Counted from the first letter of the stretch, positions 43,534-55,699 are shown. The stretch: 64,000 nucleotides of DNA from Bombyx mori (GCF_030269925.1 NC_085125.1:1146501-1210500), one strand, 5' to 3'. Translations and numbers: made by a program. Notes: generated by a model not told the origin, from the sequence alone.

Positions 43534-44175
43534 ATTCTACTCCGTGTATCGTTTTATGAAACTGCTTTCTTCAAACCGGTATACTGCATCACGACACTCA
43601 TTAAGCCCGAGCAATAAATTCTGAAACATCCTAAAACTTGACGACAAAGTTATCAAATATCAAAGGCCAAGTTACCGCGCGAAATTCGAAGCATTCGCTG
43701 AGGAACCGGATACACACACTCCCTGAGTCTTTACCGGTTCATTAAAACTTGTGCCCGGTTTAAAATGAACCGGTTGTTTATCCGGATATCCATTGAAACT
43801 TGTTGTATCCCAGCGTACCACGAACGGAACGAACCGAAAATTTAAGTTCTGTATTTCATCAGACAAATGGACCCGAATGTTTTGGTAATGTTTTTTATTT
43901 GACGGCGCCAGGGATGGCTGAGCGGCAGTTTCCGTCATCATTCGTATTCAGTTAAACTTAGTTTATTGCAATAATAGTCAATAAAACCTTTTGAACAATA
44001 ATGATTGAAACTCTCAACAAATAATTTTCACAATGACAAACGCTGTCCACGGTATTTTCAGCAATCGTCTCTAACAACACATGTCCAAGGCATCGATTTT
44101 TGATCTATTAAGTAAAATCTATTTATAATTTACAGAAGAAATTACTGTACTGGTGAAAGAAATTACTTTACTTTT

Positions 44176-44420
44176 CCTGGTCGTAAGACCTCTTGTGAGT
44201 CCTGACAGGTAGGTACCACAACCCTGCCTATTTCCGCCGTGAAGCAGTAATGCGTTTCGGTTTGAAGGGTGGGGTGGCCGTTGTAACTATGCTGAGACCT
44301 TGGAACTTGTATCTCAGGGTGGGTGGCGCATTTACGTTGAAGATGTCTATGGTCTCCAGTAACCACTTAACACCAGGTGGACTGTGAGCTCGTCCACTCA
44401 TCTAAGCAATAAATAAAAAA
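44176..44420 (+). mobile_element. Bm1 SINE, 3' part (copy A only in this orientation)
   Basis: CTGGTCGTAAGACCTCTTGT to CACTCATCTAAGCAATAAAT. In copy B the matching place has a minus-strand piece joined to a plus-strand tail (50918-51055). Confidence 0.65.
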
Positions 44421-45943
44421 AAATAGGTATATAATTAAGAGTTCTAGATAACAGATAGTGGTGACAACATTACGCTACTTTATAGCATCGGGATAATAAT
44501 TAATATTATGTCGTAGATAACGACTTTAGAATATTAAGACAAAAAAAAAACAATGTACTCACAATCCTAACAGCCGCGTTTAATGAAGGAACATTTTTAT
44601 TTTTTACCTGCATTGCTGTGCTCCCAGTCTGCCCTATTCGTGGTTCGGTAGATTCTGATTCGAAAAAATAATAACACAGTGAGAAACCAACCAACATCAG
44701 CGTCAAAGAAATAAAATCGATATATCAAAGGCTATTTGGTTTAACCATCATTTACCTTTGAAATCAAAGGTGCGTTTTATTTGATATGAGCATCAACAGA
44801 TCGATATTTTTAATTGAGCTTTACACTGTTCCAATAGCTGAAGTTTTTTTTTTTGTTAAGATGATTCTTCAAAAATTTAAACTTTAAATGGGTCTCCTGT
44901 AATGTTGTAAAAATGTCGCTTAAACTATCCCTCGAATGATCTCAGAAATCTACTACTTTCATTAATTCTTTTGACGTGACAACGTCTTATATTTCGATGG
45001 AGCCGGCTGCACGCACGAAAAAACATGACTCATGCGACTTTACCTCGCTTTGAGGCGTTCCATTTAAGGCTTGAAGTGCAAGCGAGAGCGCGCAACGAGC
45101 GAAAAAGAGGCACAATCAATATTTTAAACAGTTAGACTAACTATTATTTATTGTTATGGTATAAGGTATGCACTTAGGTAGGCGGACGCAACTAATACCA
45201 CTTTAATTTATTCAACAGACGTTTTATTACATACATTGTTATTTTACGGTTTGTTACCACCATTTTCTCATGTAATAAGTTCCCATGATCACGGTAGATG
45301 AGTCTAACCCGTTTAATGATAGTATAAAATTTAAAACAAGATGATTTTTTCCCTGCTAGTAGATTGATGCTATTTCAGCTACGCCCTGACGGGTAGATGA
45401 GATTACGGGCTCACACTGAGAGAATTTACTAACAGTAGCCCTAGCAAGAGCAGTGCTTCGCAGAATCTACCACCGGATCAGAATCGCGACCCACTGAGAA
45501 GATCCGGGGAGAATCTCAGCGGGCGTTTATTTTGTGACTAGTTGTTACCTATGTCTTCACGCGCTGGGTCAAGGAAAACTGCCACTGTATTTTCTCGTGG
45601 GAATGAGATGGACGAAATAAAAGGTGGCTTACGTCACTTGAACTAAAAACTAACTGTAAGAACATGTCAATTAATTACTTAGTTTCTTCTTCAGAAGAAA
45701 CAAACACACTTTGATTTTTATGATATTGAAGAATATGAACTCAATAGGATTAGATATAGGTATTTAAGTGTACCTTGAATAATTTTCTTCAATGTATATT
45801 ATTATTGCAGGAATAAAGTCTGGATTGCGGGATGTAAAACAGCTTTGCTTGTACGTACTATACATAAACATAGGCAATATAATGCGGACGCAATAATTTA
45901 TATTTGTTCGGTAGTGAATTTTACGAAATGGCATATTTATTTA

Positions 45944-46342
45944 TTTATTGCATAGATGAGTAGACGTACCTAAGTGGTTGCCGTAGCCCATAGACATCTA
46001 CAACGTAAATGCCGCCACGGCCACCTTGAGATATGAGTTCTAAGGTTCCAACATAGTTACAACGGCTGCCTCATCCTTCAAATCGAAACGCATTACTGCT
46101 TCACGTCAGAAATAGGCGGGGTGGTGGTACCTACTAGTGTGGACTCACAAGACGTACCACCAGTACACAAATTATAATTTTGCGGGTTTGATTTTTTTCC
46201 TTCACCGTGGAAATCAATCGTGAATATTTATTTATTAAGTACGTATTTCATTAGAAAAATTGATACCCGCCTGCGGGATTCGAACACCGGTGCATCGCTA
46301 GATACGAATACACCGGACGTCTTATCCTTTAGGCCGACTTTA
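45944..46342 (-). mobile_element. Bm1 SINE, near full length, minus strand (copy B)
   Basis: Duplicate of 38470-38872, with only small differences. Confidence 0.75.
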
Positions 46343-47019
46343 GACGACTATTTTTTGTATACACATGTATTTTAGTATACACATGCAGATGTCTTTTAGA
46401 CAGGTTGATGACTAAGAGAGGTAATTGAACTCAGCGACGATCTAGCCGTAATGATTATAACGAAATTTAGATTTAAATGGGCAGATGGGTTTATAGATCA
46501 CCTGGTGGTCACCAGTTTCGCAGCGTGAACCACTCTTGGATTTAGGGTTGGAGTCTTAGCTCTATTGTAGCTTTCAAATCACAATAAGTTGGCGGAACAA
46601 ATAGATATGATAGCAGTACCTGACTAGAAGCCACTAGTATTAGAGGCCATTCCATCGGTAATGGAAGGGAACAACAGCAAAAATACAAGCACATATGAAT
46701 TCGCACACGTTCGCACACAACGCGTTTTAACATAGATACATATACACACACATTAAAAAGTTCAAGTTGTACAGCTGTTAATACATAAACATACACTTAT
46801 GATAACTGAAATTATGCCAAATAATAAATTGGCGGTTAAGCATTATATTAAATATTGTCTTTAAAAAAACCTATTCGCAGCTTAAAGAAAATATACTTTT
46901 GAATTTACTGTCATTAAGTTAGTTTTTATGTTTTTTTTTCGTTATTTTATAGTAATTAATTTACAATAAAATAACGAAGAAAAAAAAAAAAAACAAAAAA
47001 AAAAAAAAGAGTGGGAAGA

Positions 47020-47165
47020 GGTCGACCGAAGAAGACATGGATGGAGTGTGTGAATGACGATATGAGAGAGAGAGGAGTGAGTGTTGAGATGACGGCTGAT
47101 AGAAGAGAATGGAAGAGAAAAATTAGCTGTGCCGACCCCACATAGTGGGATAAGGTGGAGAAAAA
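47020..47165 (+). pseudogene. Relic of a LINE ORF C-terminus (copy B)
   Basis: Duplicate of 39500-39655. The A-rich stretch upstream (46977-47007) has expanded. Confidence 0.45.
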
Positions 47166-47367
47166 GAAGATTTTATAGTAATTAATTTAAGGATTGACAT
47201 CTTAAGATTAGATTTCGTTATATGTTACATAGTTTCTTTCTTTTTTAACACTGACATTAAAATTTTGAAGAGAAAGAGAGAGATACAAAAAGTAGATTTT
47301 TAAATAAGTCTACTCGTTCAAGATTTAGATAAGCTGTTACATTATTAATAAATAAACAAAATCTTAC

Positions 47368-47443
47368 CATCCAAATCCATTTTTCCAGCACAAAATCGGA
47401 CACATATGGTCAAGAAAAAGCATAAGACACGAAAATACACCAT
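47368..47443 (-). CDS. NRF-6-like gene, duplicate first coding exon (copy B)
   Basis: 76 bp, the same length, start codon and phase-1 donor (G|GTAAGATT) as exon 1A, 7.5 kb further upstream. One amino acid differs: position 5 is R (CGT) instead of P (CCT). The next codon is also changed, but silently (GTC for GTT). The exon is intact and could splice to exon 2 as an alternative first exon; use is not shown by sequence. Confidence 0.7.
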
Positions 47444-48219
47444 TTTTATTTAAAAAAAAAACACAAAAAATCTCAGAGACAATCACCAATTTTCAAACTT
47501 TATTGATAACTTCTTGAGACGAAAAATACATTTAAGTAACTGATTTTATACAATTAACGCATTATATTATAAATAAATAAATAACTACGCACGACCGACA
47601 CAAATTGGCATTGACTTGTCATGTTCATTGACTGACTCCAAATAAATATCATACCAATGGTGATTCTTATTTAAGACTAAGGATACACTAACACAAGCGG
47701 CAGCGTTTTTTTAAAATCCTGCACACAAGTCATTCATCAAATTTTCTTAAAGTAATTACGAAACACGTGATAGATTATCAAAACAATTTCGTGTATTAAA
47801 AATAGTTCTGTATAATTTAGAAGCAAATCAAGAGCGGGTTGTACCCTAGAAAATTCTGTATAATGTCTACGGCCGATGGTATGGCCAGCATTCAACATGC
47901 CTGTGAGCTCCGTTAACCTCACCAGATGGACTAGCAGTTTCTAATTAGTAATAAAAACAGAACTCGCTATCAATGTCTGTATTTTTTTATTTTTTTATAG
48001 TTTAGTAGATGATCAAAGAGTGATAACACGCAACCTGTGTCACAGTATTTTCAGCTTAGCCAACAAACGTGTTCACCAATAAGTCCACTTTTATAAATAC
48101 TCTCAAATTATAAATGAGCATAAAAAACCAATGGTCCATTTTTATGTTTCATTCGCTGCGTGAATGGATTAGTTTACGCCTAACTTTTTGTTATGAGGTT
48201 TTTGTTATGAGGTTATCGC

Positions 48220-48234
48220 AGTCTAATTACCATC
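48220..48234. other. Empty (pre-insertion) site of the copy A LINE
   Basis: AGTCTAATTACCATC occurs once, flanked by the same sequence that surrounds the LINE in copy A. Confidence 0.85.
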
Positions 48235-48329
48235 GAAATTTTGCCACCCATTATCTGGGTTAATTCAATATCTGGTTCCATTCAATAAGAGATATCTCAA
48301 CTTTTATAACCAAAAAGCATAGCTGCTTT

Positions 48330-48655
48330 GTGATAGAAATAAGTAATCGAAATCTATTTGTTTGGGGAGGACAACAATGGAAGGTTCTACATCAATCATC
48401 ATCCCAGCCTATAATAGCTGTTGAAAATGTTGAACATAGGTGTTTACAATCGATATCCAATGCGGCCGGTCCGTTACCAACAGTAACTGCATCCATCGTG
48501 ACCCAGCGATTTCCATCAGGTCGTCAGTCCATATGGTAGGCGGTCGTCCCACATTCTTCTTACCAGTACATGGTCTTCACTAAAGAATCTTTTTGCCACA
48601 GCGGGCGTCCGATCCTCACGCTATATGGCCTGCCCACAGCCACTTCAGCTTACAA
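48330..48655 (-). pseudogene. RTE-type LINE relic (copy B)
   Basis: Duplicate of 42207-42530. Confidence 0.4.
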
Positions 48656-49218
48656 CAACTTTTACATCAATCAGCTGCATTTTTGTTGTTTGGGATTTGG
48701 ATGAAAGCATGCTTAAGGTCTATATGTAAAACCCGCGATTCCGTTTTTACCGGATTTCTTACTATGATCGCCACAATTTGCATAAACATGTAAAACAAAA
48801 ATGTTGTTGGGCTTATTTGCCGGTCGTTAAGATTGATATTAATATATTTATAATTATATTTACACTACTAATTCAAGGTCGGATTCAAGGCGGTCAATAC
48901 GTGATACATTGATATTCCGTGATCGCTTTAATCTATTTAGACCTAGAGATTGTTATTGTGTGATGTGATTGTACATTAAAGTTGTGTGACCTTTGGTTCA
49001 TCGTATCTTTATTATGATTCTGCTTGTTTTAGCTCAGTTATAAAAAATAATCAGTTATAATAATGAGACCGGTTTGTAATTAATGTCTGATTATTTATTT
49101 TATTGAAGATTAAATTAGGATATATTTACATATAAGCCTCGTCGTCAGCTCCTAGCAAAAAAATTGAAAATCGGTCGTTAAATAAACAACTTTGTTTTTC
49201 GTTTGCATTAATCTAGTA

Positions 49219-49647
49219 CTAGATGTCCCGCAGTAGTCGAAATTCGACTACAATTAATTGAAATTGTAAGTTTGTACACTATTATGATTCTATTTTCAAA
49301 GACTATTATACTTCTATAATCACCGCCACGACTACACTATAGAAAAATATTAATAAAGACAAACAATATTTAATCTATTCTCAATTTGACCACAGACGTC
49401 AAGAACAAAAGTTTGACAATCATTAAATAGTATGCATGCGTGTGTGCGTCAAATAAATCGTAGTATGTGTAATGTTTTTTTGTTGTTGATTTAATGTATT
49501 TTTTAGGTATAATTTAAAAAAATATTAACATTCTGCACTCCTTCTCTATATTCTCTATAAGTGTGGGAAATTTCATACTCCTCCGTCCGCGCAATTTTCG
49601 TAAAGAGGGATACAAAGTTTTTCCTTCACGCATTAATATATTATAGA
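49219..49647 (-). mobile_element. Helitron-like element (copy B)
   Basis: Minus strand starts TCTATAATATATTAATGCGT and ends GGGACATCTAG. Duplicate of 43108-43533. Confidence 0.5.
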
Positions 49648-50164
49648 TTCTACTTCGTGTATCGTTTTATGAAACTGCTTTCTTCAAACCGGTATACTGC
49701 ATCACGACACTCATTAAGCCCGAGCAATAAATTCTGAAGTATCCTAAAACTTGACGACAAAGTTATCAAATATCAAAGGCCAAGTTACCGCGCGAAATTC
49801 GAAGCATTCGCTGAGGAACCGGATACACACACTCCCTGAGTCTTTACCGGTTCATTAAAACTTGTGCCCGGTTTAAAATGAACCGGTTGTTTATCCGGAT
49901 ATCCATTGAAACTTGTTGTATCCCAGCGTACCACGAACGGAACGAACCGAAAATTTAAGTTCTGTATTTCATCAGACAAATGGACCCGAATGTTTTGGTA
50001 ATGTTTTTTTTTATTAATCATTATCCCGGTGCTATAAAGTAGCGCGATTATGTAACCACTACCATCTAGAACTCTTAATTATATACCTAATCATAATGTT
50101 TTATTGTTTGTTTCTTGTTTTTGTGTTTGAATATAAACTGTGATCTTTATATATTATTTGACTT

Positions 50165-50360
50165 TGGAATGAACTTCCCCTCCACGGTGTAGTCCAAGCG
50201 CTATGATATGTCTTTCTCCAAACGAAACTTGTGGAGAGTACTTAACGGTAGGCAGCGGCTTAGCTATGTCTCGGGTATTGCTGGAGTCCATGGGCGACGC
50301 TAATTACTTACCATCAGGTGGGCCGTATGGTCGTCTGCATACAAGAGCAATAAAAATAAT
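50165..50360 (+). repeat. Jockey-type LINE 3' end (copy B only)
   Basis: TTGTGGAGAGTACTTAACGG, GGCAGCGGCTTAGCTATGTC and A-rich end. Absent from copy A, so either inserted after the duplication or lost from A. Confidence 0.45.
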
Positions 50361-50680
50361 ATAAAAAAATTGTTAAGACATTGATATTCAAAAAAATATA
50401 ATTAAATCCTTCAATTGGGTTGGCCTGATCGTGTTCATACATTCAAATTTTTTAAGCCAGAACAAAACTCTGATTGTTTTAAATAGTCCTAGATACTAAG
50501 TAAATACTAGGCTAGATATATTGGCTAGATGCAATATTTTTATATTTTCCAGAATTTCTGTAAATTAAACGGTTGTCTGGAAGAGATCGCTTTTAGCGTT
50601 AAGACCGCTTATTGTACAAATTTATCTGCTTTTTGACTGTTTTTTTAATGTAAATTGTGTTTGGTGTGCAACAAAGTATA

Positions 50681-50703
50681 CTCTCTCTCTCTCTCTCTCT
50701 CTA
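50681..50703. repeat. CT microsatellite
   Basis: About 11 CT dinucleotides in copy B. Confidence 0.8.
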
Positions 50704-50917
50704 TAGAATAGACTGAGGATGACGAATGATAAAAGTTGTTCATCGCAATTTAAACTGCAAATGTCGGTAGCGTGATACCAGACAATCATGAAAGGTTTCA
50801 TGAATCCAAAATAGTGTAATTGCGGCTAAAGTCTTTGAATAAAAAGGTGTGAATTATAAATTCCGAAAACGTACATTGGTTTCAATGCTCTGGTTTCAAC
50901 AATTATTCTTTAATTTC

Positions 50918-51055
50918 TTCTTTTTTTATTGCTTAAATGGGTGGACGAGCTCACGGCCCACCTGGTGTTAAGTGGTTACTGGAGCCCATAGACATCTACG
51001 ACGTAAAAGCGCCACCCGCCCGTCCACCCATCTACGCAATAAAAAAAAAAAAAAA
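50918..51055. repeat. Chimeric Bm1: minus-strand piece joined to plus-strand tail
   Basis: 50918-51019 is Bm1 3' sequence on the minus strand. 51020-51055 is CGTCCACCCATCTACGCAAT plus poly(A), the plus-strand end. The head-to-head fusion suggests an inversion with one break inside a SINE. Confidence 0.55.
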
Positions 51056-51681
51056 AACCATGTGCTCACAATCCTAACAACCACTCTGCCAAGAGTATCC
51101 GACTAAGGAGATACTTATTAGTTCTGTTTGAATACTCTCAAACAATTTACGATCACAATAGTTGGATGTCGGCGTGACCTGCGTTGCTATGCTCCCAGTC
51201 TGCCTAGCCTATGTTCTGCCCTATTCGTGGTTCGGACGAGGGTTTCAATAGTTTTGACATCATATACCGCTAGTGTAAGAAGAAGCGCAGCGATTTCTTC
51301 CTAATTCGAAAAAATAATAACACAGTGAGAAATCAACATCAGCGAAAAGCTATTTGGTTTAAGCGGCATTTACCTTTGTGATCACAGACTCCATTCCAAT
51401 AGCAGAAGAAGTTTTTTTGTTATGATGATTCTTCAAAAATTTAAACTTTAAATGGGTCTCCTGTAATGTTGTAAAATTGTCGCTTAAGCTACCCCTCGAA
51501 TGGTCTCACAAATCTACTACTTTCATTTAATTCTTTTGACGTGACAACGTCTTATATTTCGATGGAGCCGGCTGCACGCACGAAAAAACATGACTCATGC
51601 GGCGTTACCTCGCTCTGAGGCGTTCTGTTTAAGGCTTGAAGTGCAAACGAGAGCGCGCAACGAGCGACAAAGAGGCACAAT

Positions 51682-52620
51682 CGGCCTCCGCGTTCGGCAG
51701 CGTTCGACATCTGTCTCTCTCCTACTTGAGTGAGCGATGCATCCGCGTGGACAGCTGCTATACAATAATACATTTGCATGTTTTCGTCAAGTATGAAGTT
51801 CAGTGAAAAGTGAATGTGGAGTCAATTGTTTATAGCAACGATAATTGCGATAATTGAAAAATGAAACCATTCCATCAGTATTTTCTTATGACGTTGTCAC
51901 GTTCAACTATCGTCAGTAAACCGACTTTACAGTCAACCGATTTTTTCTTCTTCTTCGGTTTCTATAATTCTAAATTGGTTATCGCGTATACAATAAGAAA
52001 TTAGATTACTTGCGTTTGCATTCATACAATTGCTGCTTACAAACTGTGATAGCACCGGAAACAGTTCGGGTCTCGATTTTGGAACACATTGCGCGATTGT
52101 TAGCGTTTATAGCATCATTTAAACTTGAGTCTGCGGTTCGTGTGTGTAATTTTGGAACGAAATAGAAGCAAACAGACTGTTTTGCTATTGGTCTTTGAGA
52201 ACTACGTTACGTATGTGGAGTTTTGGAAGTGAATTATTACAATGGATTGGATGTGATGTAACGTATGTATGAGAGGTATGTAGAGGAAGGAAGGAGCACT
52301 ATCTATCGCTTTAGTATTACTTTTATGTATTTCATAATATATTATGTACGTGTATGTTTATGTTATTTATGTGTGTAATTGTGTATGTATATAGTCTGAT
52401 ATATTATATATTAGTGTTTCTATTTATTATTATTGTTATTGTGTATTGTATCAATAAGTTAATTGATTAGATTGTACTCATCTATCCACTTACGTAAAGT
52501 TCTCCCTCTTTAAGAACGGTTAGCTGGTAGATAACTCAATTGTTAAGTTAAGCTCGCCATTTTATAGCTTTTCGCAATTATTGTATTGTATTAACTGTGT
52601 GTACAATAAAGAATAAAGAA
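51682..52620. other. Upstream flank, no gene; possible LINE 3' end near 52500-52620
   Basis: Starts with a GC-richer stretch (51590-51760) outside the duplicated unit. Near 52598 CAATAAAGAATAAAG resembles the poly(A) end of a LINE. No exon could be supported. A 5' UTR exon of the NRF-6-like gene could lie here unseen. Confidence 0.3.
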
Positions 52621-53670
52621 GGGTGTTGTTACCCGAACTTTTTTTGTTTCACATTTATGGCCTCGTAACGAGGTCTTTAAGCCAAGTCTTATTATATTGT
52701 TATCATATGAAAAATAGTATTATCAAATGAGATGTAGGTAACTCATTTGAGACTATAATCGATTGGGATTTAATTAAATGATACGAAATGAGATGGAATG
52801 AAATAAAGTCTCAGTAAAATGGTCGTTAATACTGAGACTTTTTGAAGTGAAAACTTCTTTAGAATCGTTGTGATTTCAAACCGGATGCAACGGAAAAAAC
52901 GACAGGTAAGAGACACAAATACAAAAATGTGTAGGATGAAGCCAGCAAAGAATGAGACAGAAATATACATACTACTTAATACAGTGCCATCTGTGAGATT
53001 TTTTAATACTAACGTGTGTATGAAAGCTCTTGTAGTGAATTTTAATTTAGGATTATACGTGAAATTAAAATATAAATTCACAGAGGGCGCTACCTTACAA
53101 TTATTTACTAATGACAAAATTTTACATATACTTAAGACGTTTAGGATAATTGTATTTTAATTTTGGAAGGTTTCATTTCTACCACGTGTGAATTGCACAC
53201 ATTTTGTTTTTTTAGTTGGCTTTTCGGAGGATCCCGAGAAGGTACGCCCAGCGGTTTTGTTTCATTTTCCTAGATGTATGGACTTTCATAGATATTACAC
53301 AGTTAACAAACCACCGTTATTACACATTGAAACCTGAAGAAATACTAAATAGGCAAAGTAAAACAAATCACACAACTTCACTCCTCGCCCTTTCCGCCAA
53401 AAGGTCTTCATATTTTTAAGCGAAACGTTTTCTAACTCCATTCATAGCTTGGAAACTTTACCAAGACGGTAAGTACCAAACGTGGTCTAAGCAAATTGGT
53501 GCGAACGGATTATTCTCATAAACAAGCCCGGACTCATCCCAGGATTTGGAACATCACAACTTACTGTATTTTCCAGGGATGAATTCAGTACAACGGATTT
53601 ACTTAACACGTATAAATAACGCATCACATTGTTATTTTTATAATCGTTGGTAAATTATTCAGTTATGAAG
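52620..53670. other. No gene seen
   Basis: ORFs at 52770-53117 (-), 52870-53160 (+) and 53216-53419 (+) overlap and lack motifs. A 9-bp stem (GTCTCAGTA / TACTGAGAC) occurs at 52808-52838. Confidence 0.35.
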
Positions 53671-53672
53671 TC

Positions 53673-54106
53673 GTCGTGGCCTAAAGGATAAGACGTCCAG
53701 TGCATTCGTTGTTGCGATGCACCGGTGTTCGAATCCCGCAGGCGAGGAACCAATTTTTCGAATGAAATACGTACTTAACAAATGTTCACGATTGACTTCC
53801 ACGGTGAAGGAATAACATCGTGTAATAAAAATCAAACCCGCAAAATTATAATTTGCGTAATCACTGGTGGTAGGACCTATTGTGAGTCCGCACGGATAGG
53901 TACCACCGCCCTGCCTATTTCTGCCGTGAAGCAGTAATGCGTTTCGGTTTGAAGGGTGGGGCAGCCGTTGTAACTATACTGAGACCTTAGAACTTATATC
54001 TCAAGGTGGGTGGCGCATTTACGTTGTAGATGTATGGGCTCCAGTAACCACTTAACACCAGGTGGGCTGTGAGCTCGTCCACCCATCTAAGCAATAAAAA
54101 AAAAAA
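53673..54106 (+). mobile_element. Full-length Bm1 SINE
   Basis: Starts GTCGTGGCCTAAAGGATAAG (tRNA-like A-box region), B-box GGTGTTCGAATCCCGC at about 53723, body through GAGTCCGCACGGATAGGTAC, and end CACCCATCTAAGCAATAAAA. Reference copy for all Bm1 pieces in this window. About 434 bp. No obvious target duplication. Confidence 0.85.
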
Positions 54107-54480
54107 GTGTGTGTGTCCGCTCCGACGCACGACTGGAGTTTACTGGATATAAAAAATTAAACGAAACAATACGAGAAATAGTTCTATATTACGACAACAC
54201 GATACACTACAGATTATTAACAAATTAACGAGACACAAAACAAACGACTAACAAATATATGAAAATACAATAATGAGAGAAACGCGCGATCAGTACGAGG
54301 CTTTGTGGCGGACTGCCGGCGCAGCAGCCCGGCGTCACCTGCGATAACGCGGCCGCGCGTTGGCTCCTGATTGGCGCGCGCACGCATCACGCAATCAGGA
54401 GCCAATCAGGCGCATAACGCATTTCGTGTGACATGCTAGTACGATTTTGGTCCCCATAATTTTCATACCCCGGGCCTATA
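54107..54480. other. GC-rich non-coding stretch with a perfect hairpin
   Basis: TTGGCTCCTGATTG (54360-54373) pairs exactly with CAATCAGGAGCCAA (54392-54405) across an 18-base GC-rich loop. No ORF is supported; origin unknown, possibly part of a mobile element. Confidence 0.4.
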
Positions 54481-54741
54481 TATGTAAATCGATTCTAAAG
54501 GAGTAAACTCCAAAAAAAGTTATTTTGATAAACAATTTGTCGATTGATTTTCTTCTAAATAGTAATTTTAATTAAAAGCTGGTAACACCGAATGAAGCTA
54601 CGTTTGTCATGGCGGGTGAACATCAAGTCACTTGTACTCTGTTGTTGACAGCGGTCGCCCATAGTGGTCATTCTCAAATTCGTTGGCACTAAATCACTAA
54701 TTATTCTTATAGTCCCTTATTGTTTTAATAATTTACCTATC

Positions 54742-55500
54742 AATTTAATTAATAATAGTTTAAAAAAACGAACAAAACACGCTTTTATAGAAAATCCAAC
54801 TAAAAAATAGAAAATAAATTTTAATAAATTTGAATTTACTGGTGGTAGGACCTTTTGTGAGTCCGCGCGGGTAGGTACCACCGCCCTGCCTATTTCTGCC
54901 GTGAAGCAGTAATGCGTTTCGGTTTGCAGGATGGGCAGCCGTTGTAACTATGCTGAGACCTTAGAACTTATATCTCAAGGTGTGTGGCGTATTTACGTTG
55001 TAGATGTCTATGGGTTCCAATAACCACTTAACACCAGGTGGACTGTGAGCTCATCCACACATCTAGGCAATAAAAAATAAAAAGTGTAACAAAAAATTAT
55101 TTTATTGTAAATAAAGCGTGGGGTGCATGGTATAAGTAGTTATAAATATTTTATGAATAGATATGAGTAGAAGGGTTATTTCGATAATATTCTGAAAAGC
55201 ACCCCACGCTTTTTTACAATAAAGTAATTTTTTTTACACTTTTTTTAATTCAAATTTATTAAAATTTATTTTCTATTTTTTAGTTGGATTTTCTATAAAA
55301 GCGTATTTTGTTAGTTTAAATAAACTATTATTTATTTTTCAATTTTTAGTTGAATTTAAATTTTTTCAATATCTTTTTTTTAAATATTGAATTGTCATCG
55401 GTCTTTAATAAGTATACCAAATTTAGAGTTAATCCGTGGTTTGAAGCGAGTCAAAATCATGTTCAAAGATTCCGTTACAAACATACATACTTCTGAAGCT
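54742..55500. mobile_element. Fold-back element interrupted by a Bm1 SINE
   Basis: Left arm 54742-54838 plus 55083-55125 pairs with right arm about 55198-55335: GAAAATCCAACTAAAAAATA on the left against TATTTTTTAGTTGGATTTTC on the right, and AAAGCGTGGGGTGC against GCACCCCACGCTTT. The Bm1 sits inside the left arm. Same family as the pieces at 26950 and 37505. Confidence 0.6.
54839..55082 (+). mobile_element. Bm1 SINE, 3' part, inside the fold-back arm
   Basis: CTGGTGGTAGGACCTTTTGT to CACACATCTAGGCAATAAAA. Confidence 0.7.
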
Positions 55501-55699
55501 AATAAAAGCGTTTTAAAATAGTGTGAAATCAAAACTGCAGTTTACATAATATTTCAATGATTTCTCAAATTCATCGCCCACCACAAACTCCTGTGGCGAA
55601 CGAGTTCACGAATCAACAACGACATGCGACAGTCTGGCCTCCGGACACCCCGATATATATTTAGTAGTAATGAGGTAGGGTGGAGGAAAAGGCAAATGT

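Larger units (their letters stand above)
37632..45113. repeat. Tandem duplication, copy A
   Basis: 7482 bp, aligned along most of its length with 45114-51681. It contains coding exon 1 of the NRF-6-like gene, a Bm1, a LINE ORF relic, a Helitron and a later LINE insertion (40722-42096). Without the LINE the unit is about 6.1 kb. Confidence 0.85.
45114..51681. repeat. Tandem duplication, copy B
   Basis: 6568 bp. Starts with the same AATCAATATTTTAAACAGTT as copy A at 37632. It ends at 51681, where the sequence leaves the homology (CACAATC|GGCC). Confidence 0.85.

Noticed and set aside
39054..46796. 69- and 84-codon minus-strand ORFs kept in both duplicate units (39054-39263, 46542-46796)
   Set aside because: Low-complexity residue content and no motif. 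Conservation is explained by the duplication.
42207..48539. 69-codon plus-strand ORFs in both units starting MIEISNRN
   Set aside because: Part of each lies opposite a minus-strand RTE-type LINE relic, and the rest is AT-rich. No coding signal.
53673..53750. tRNA gene
   Set aside because: This is the tRNA-like head of a full-length Bm1; the same head recurs at 57816 and on the minus strand at 4780, 38872 and 46342.
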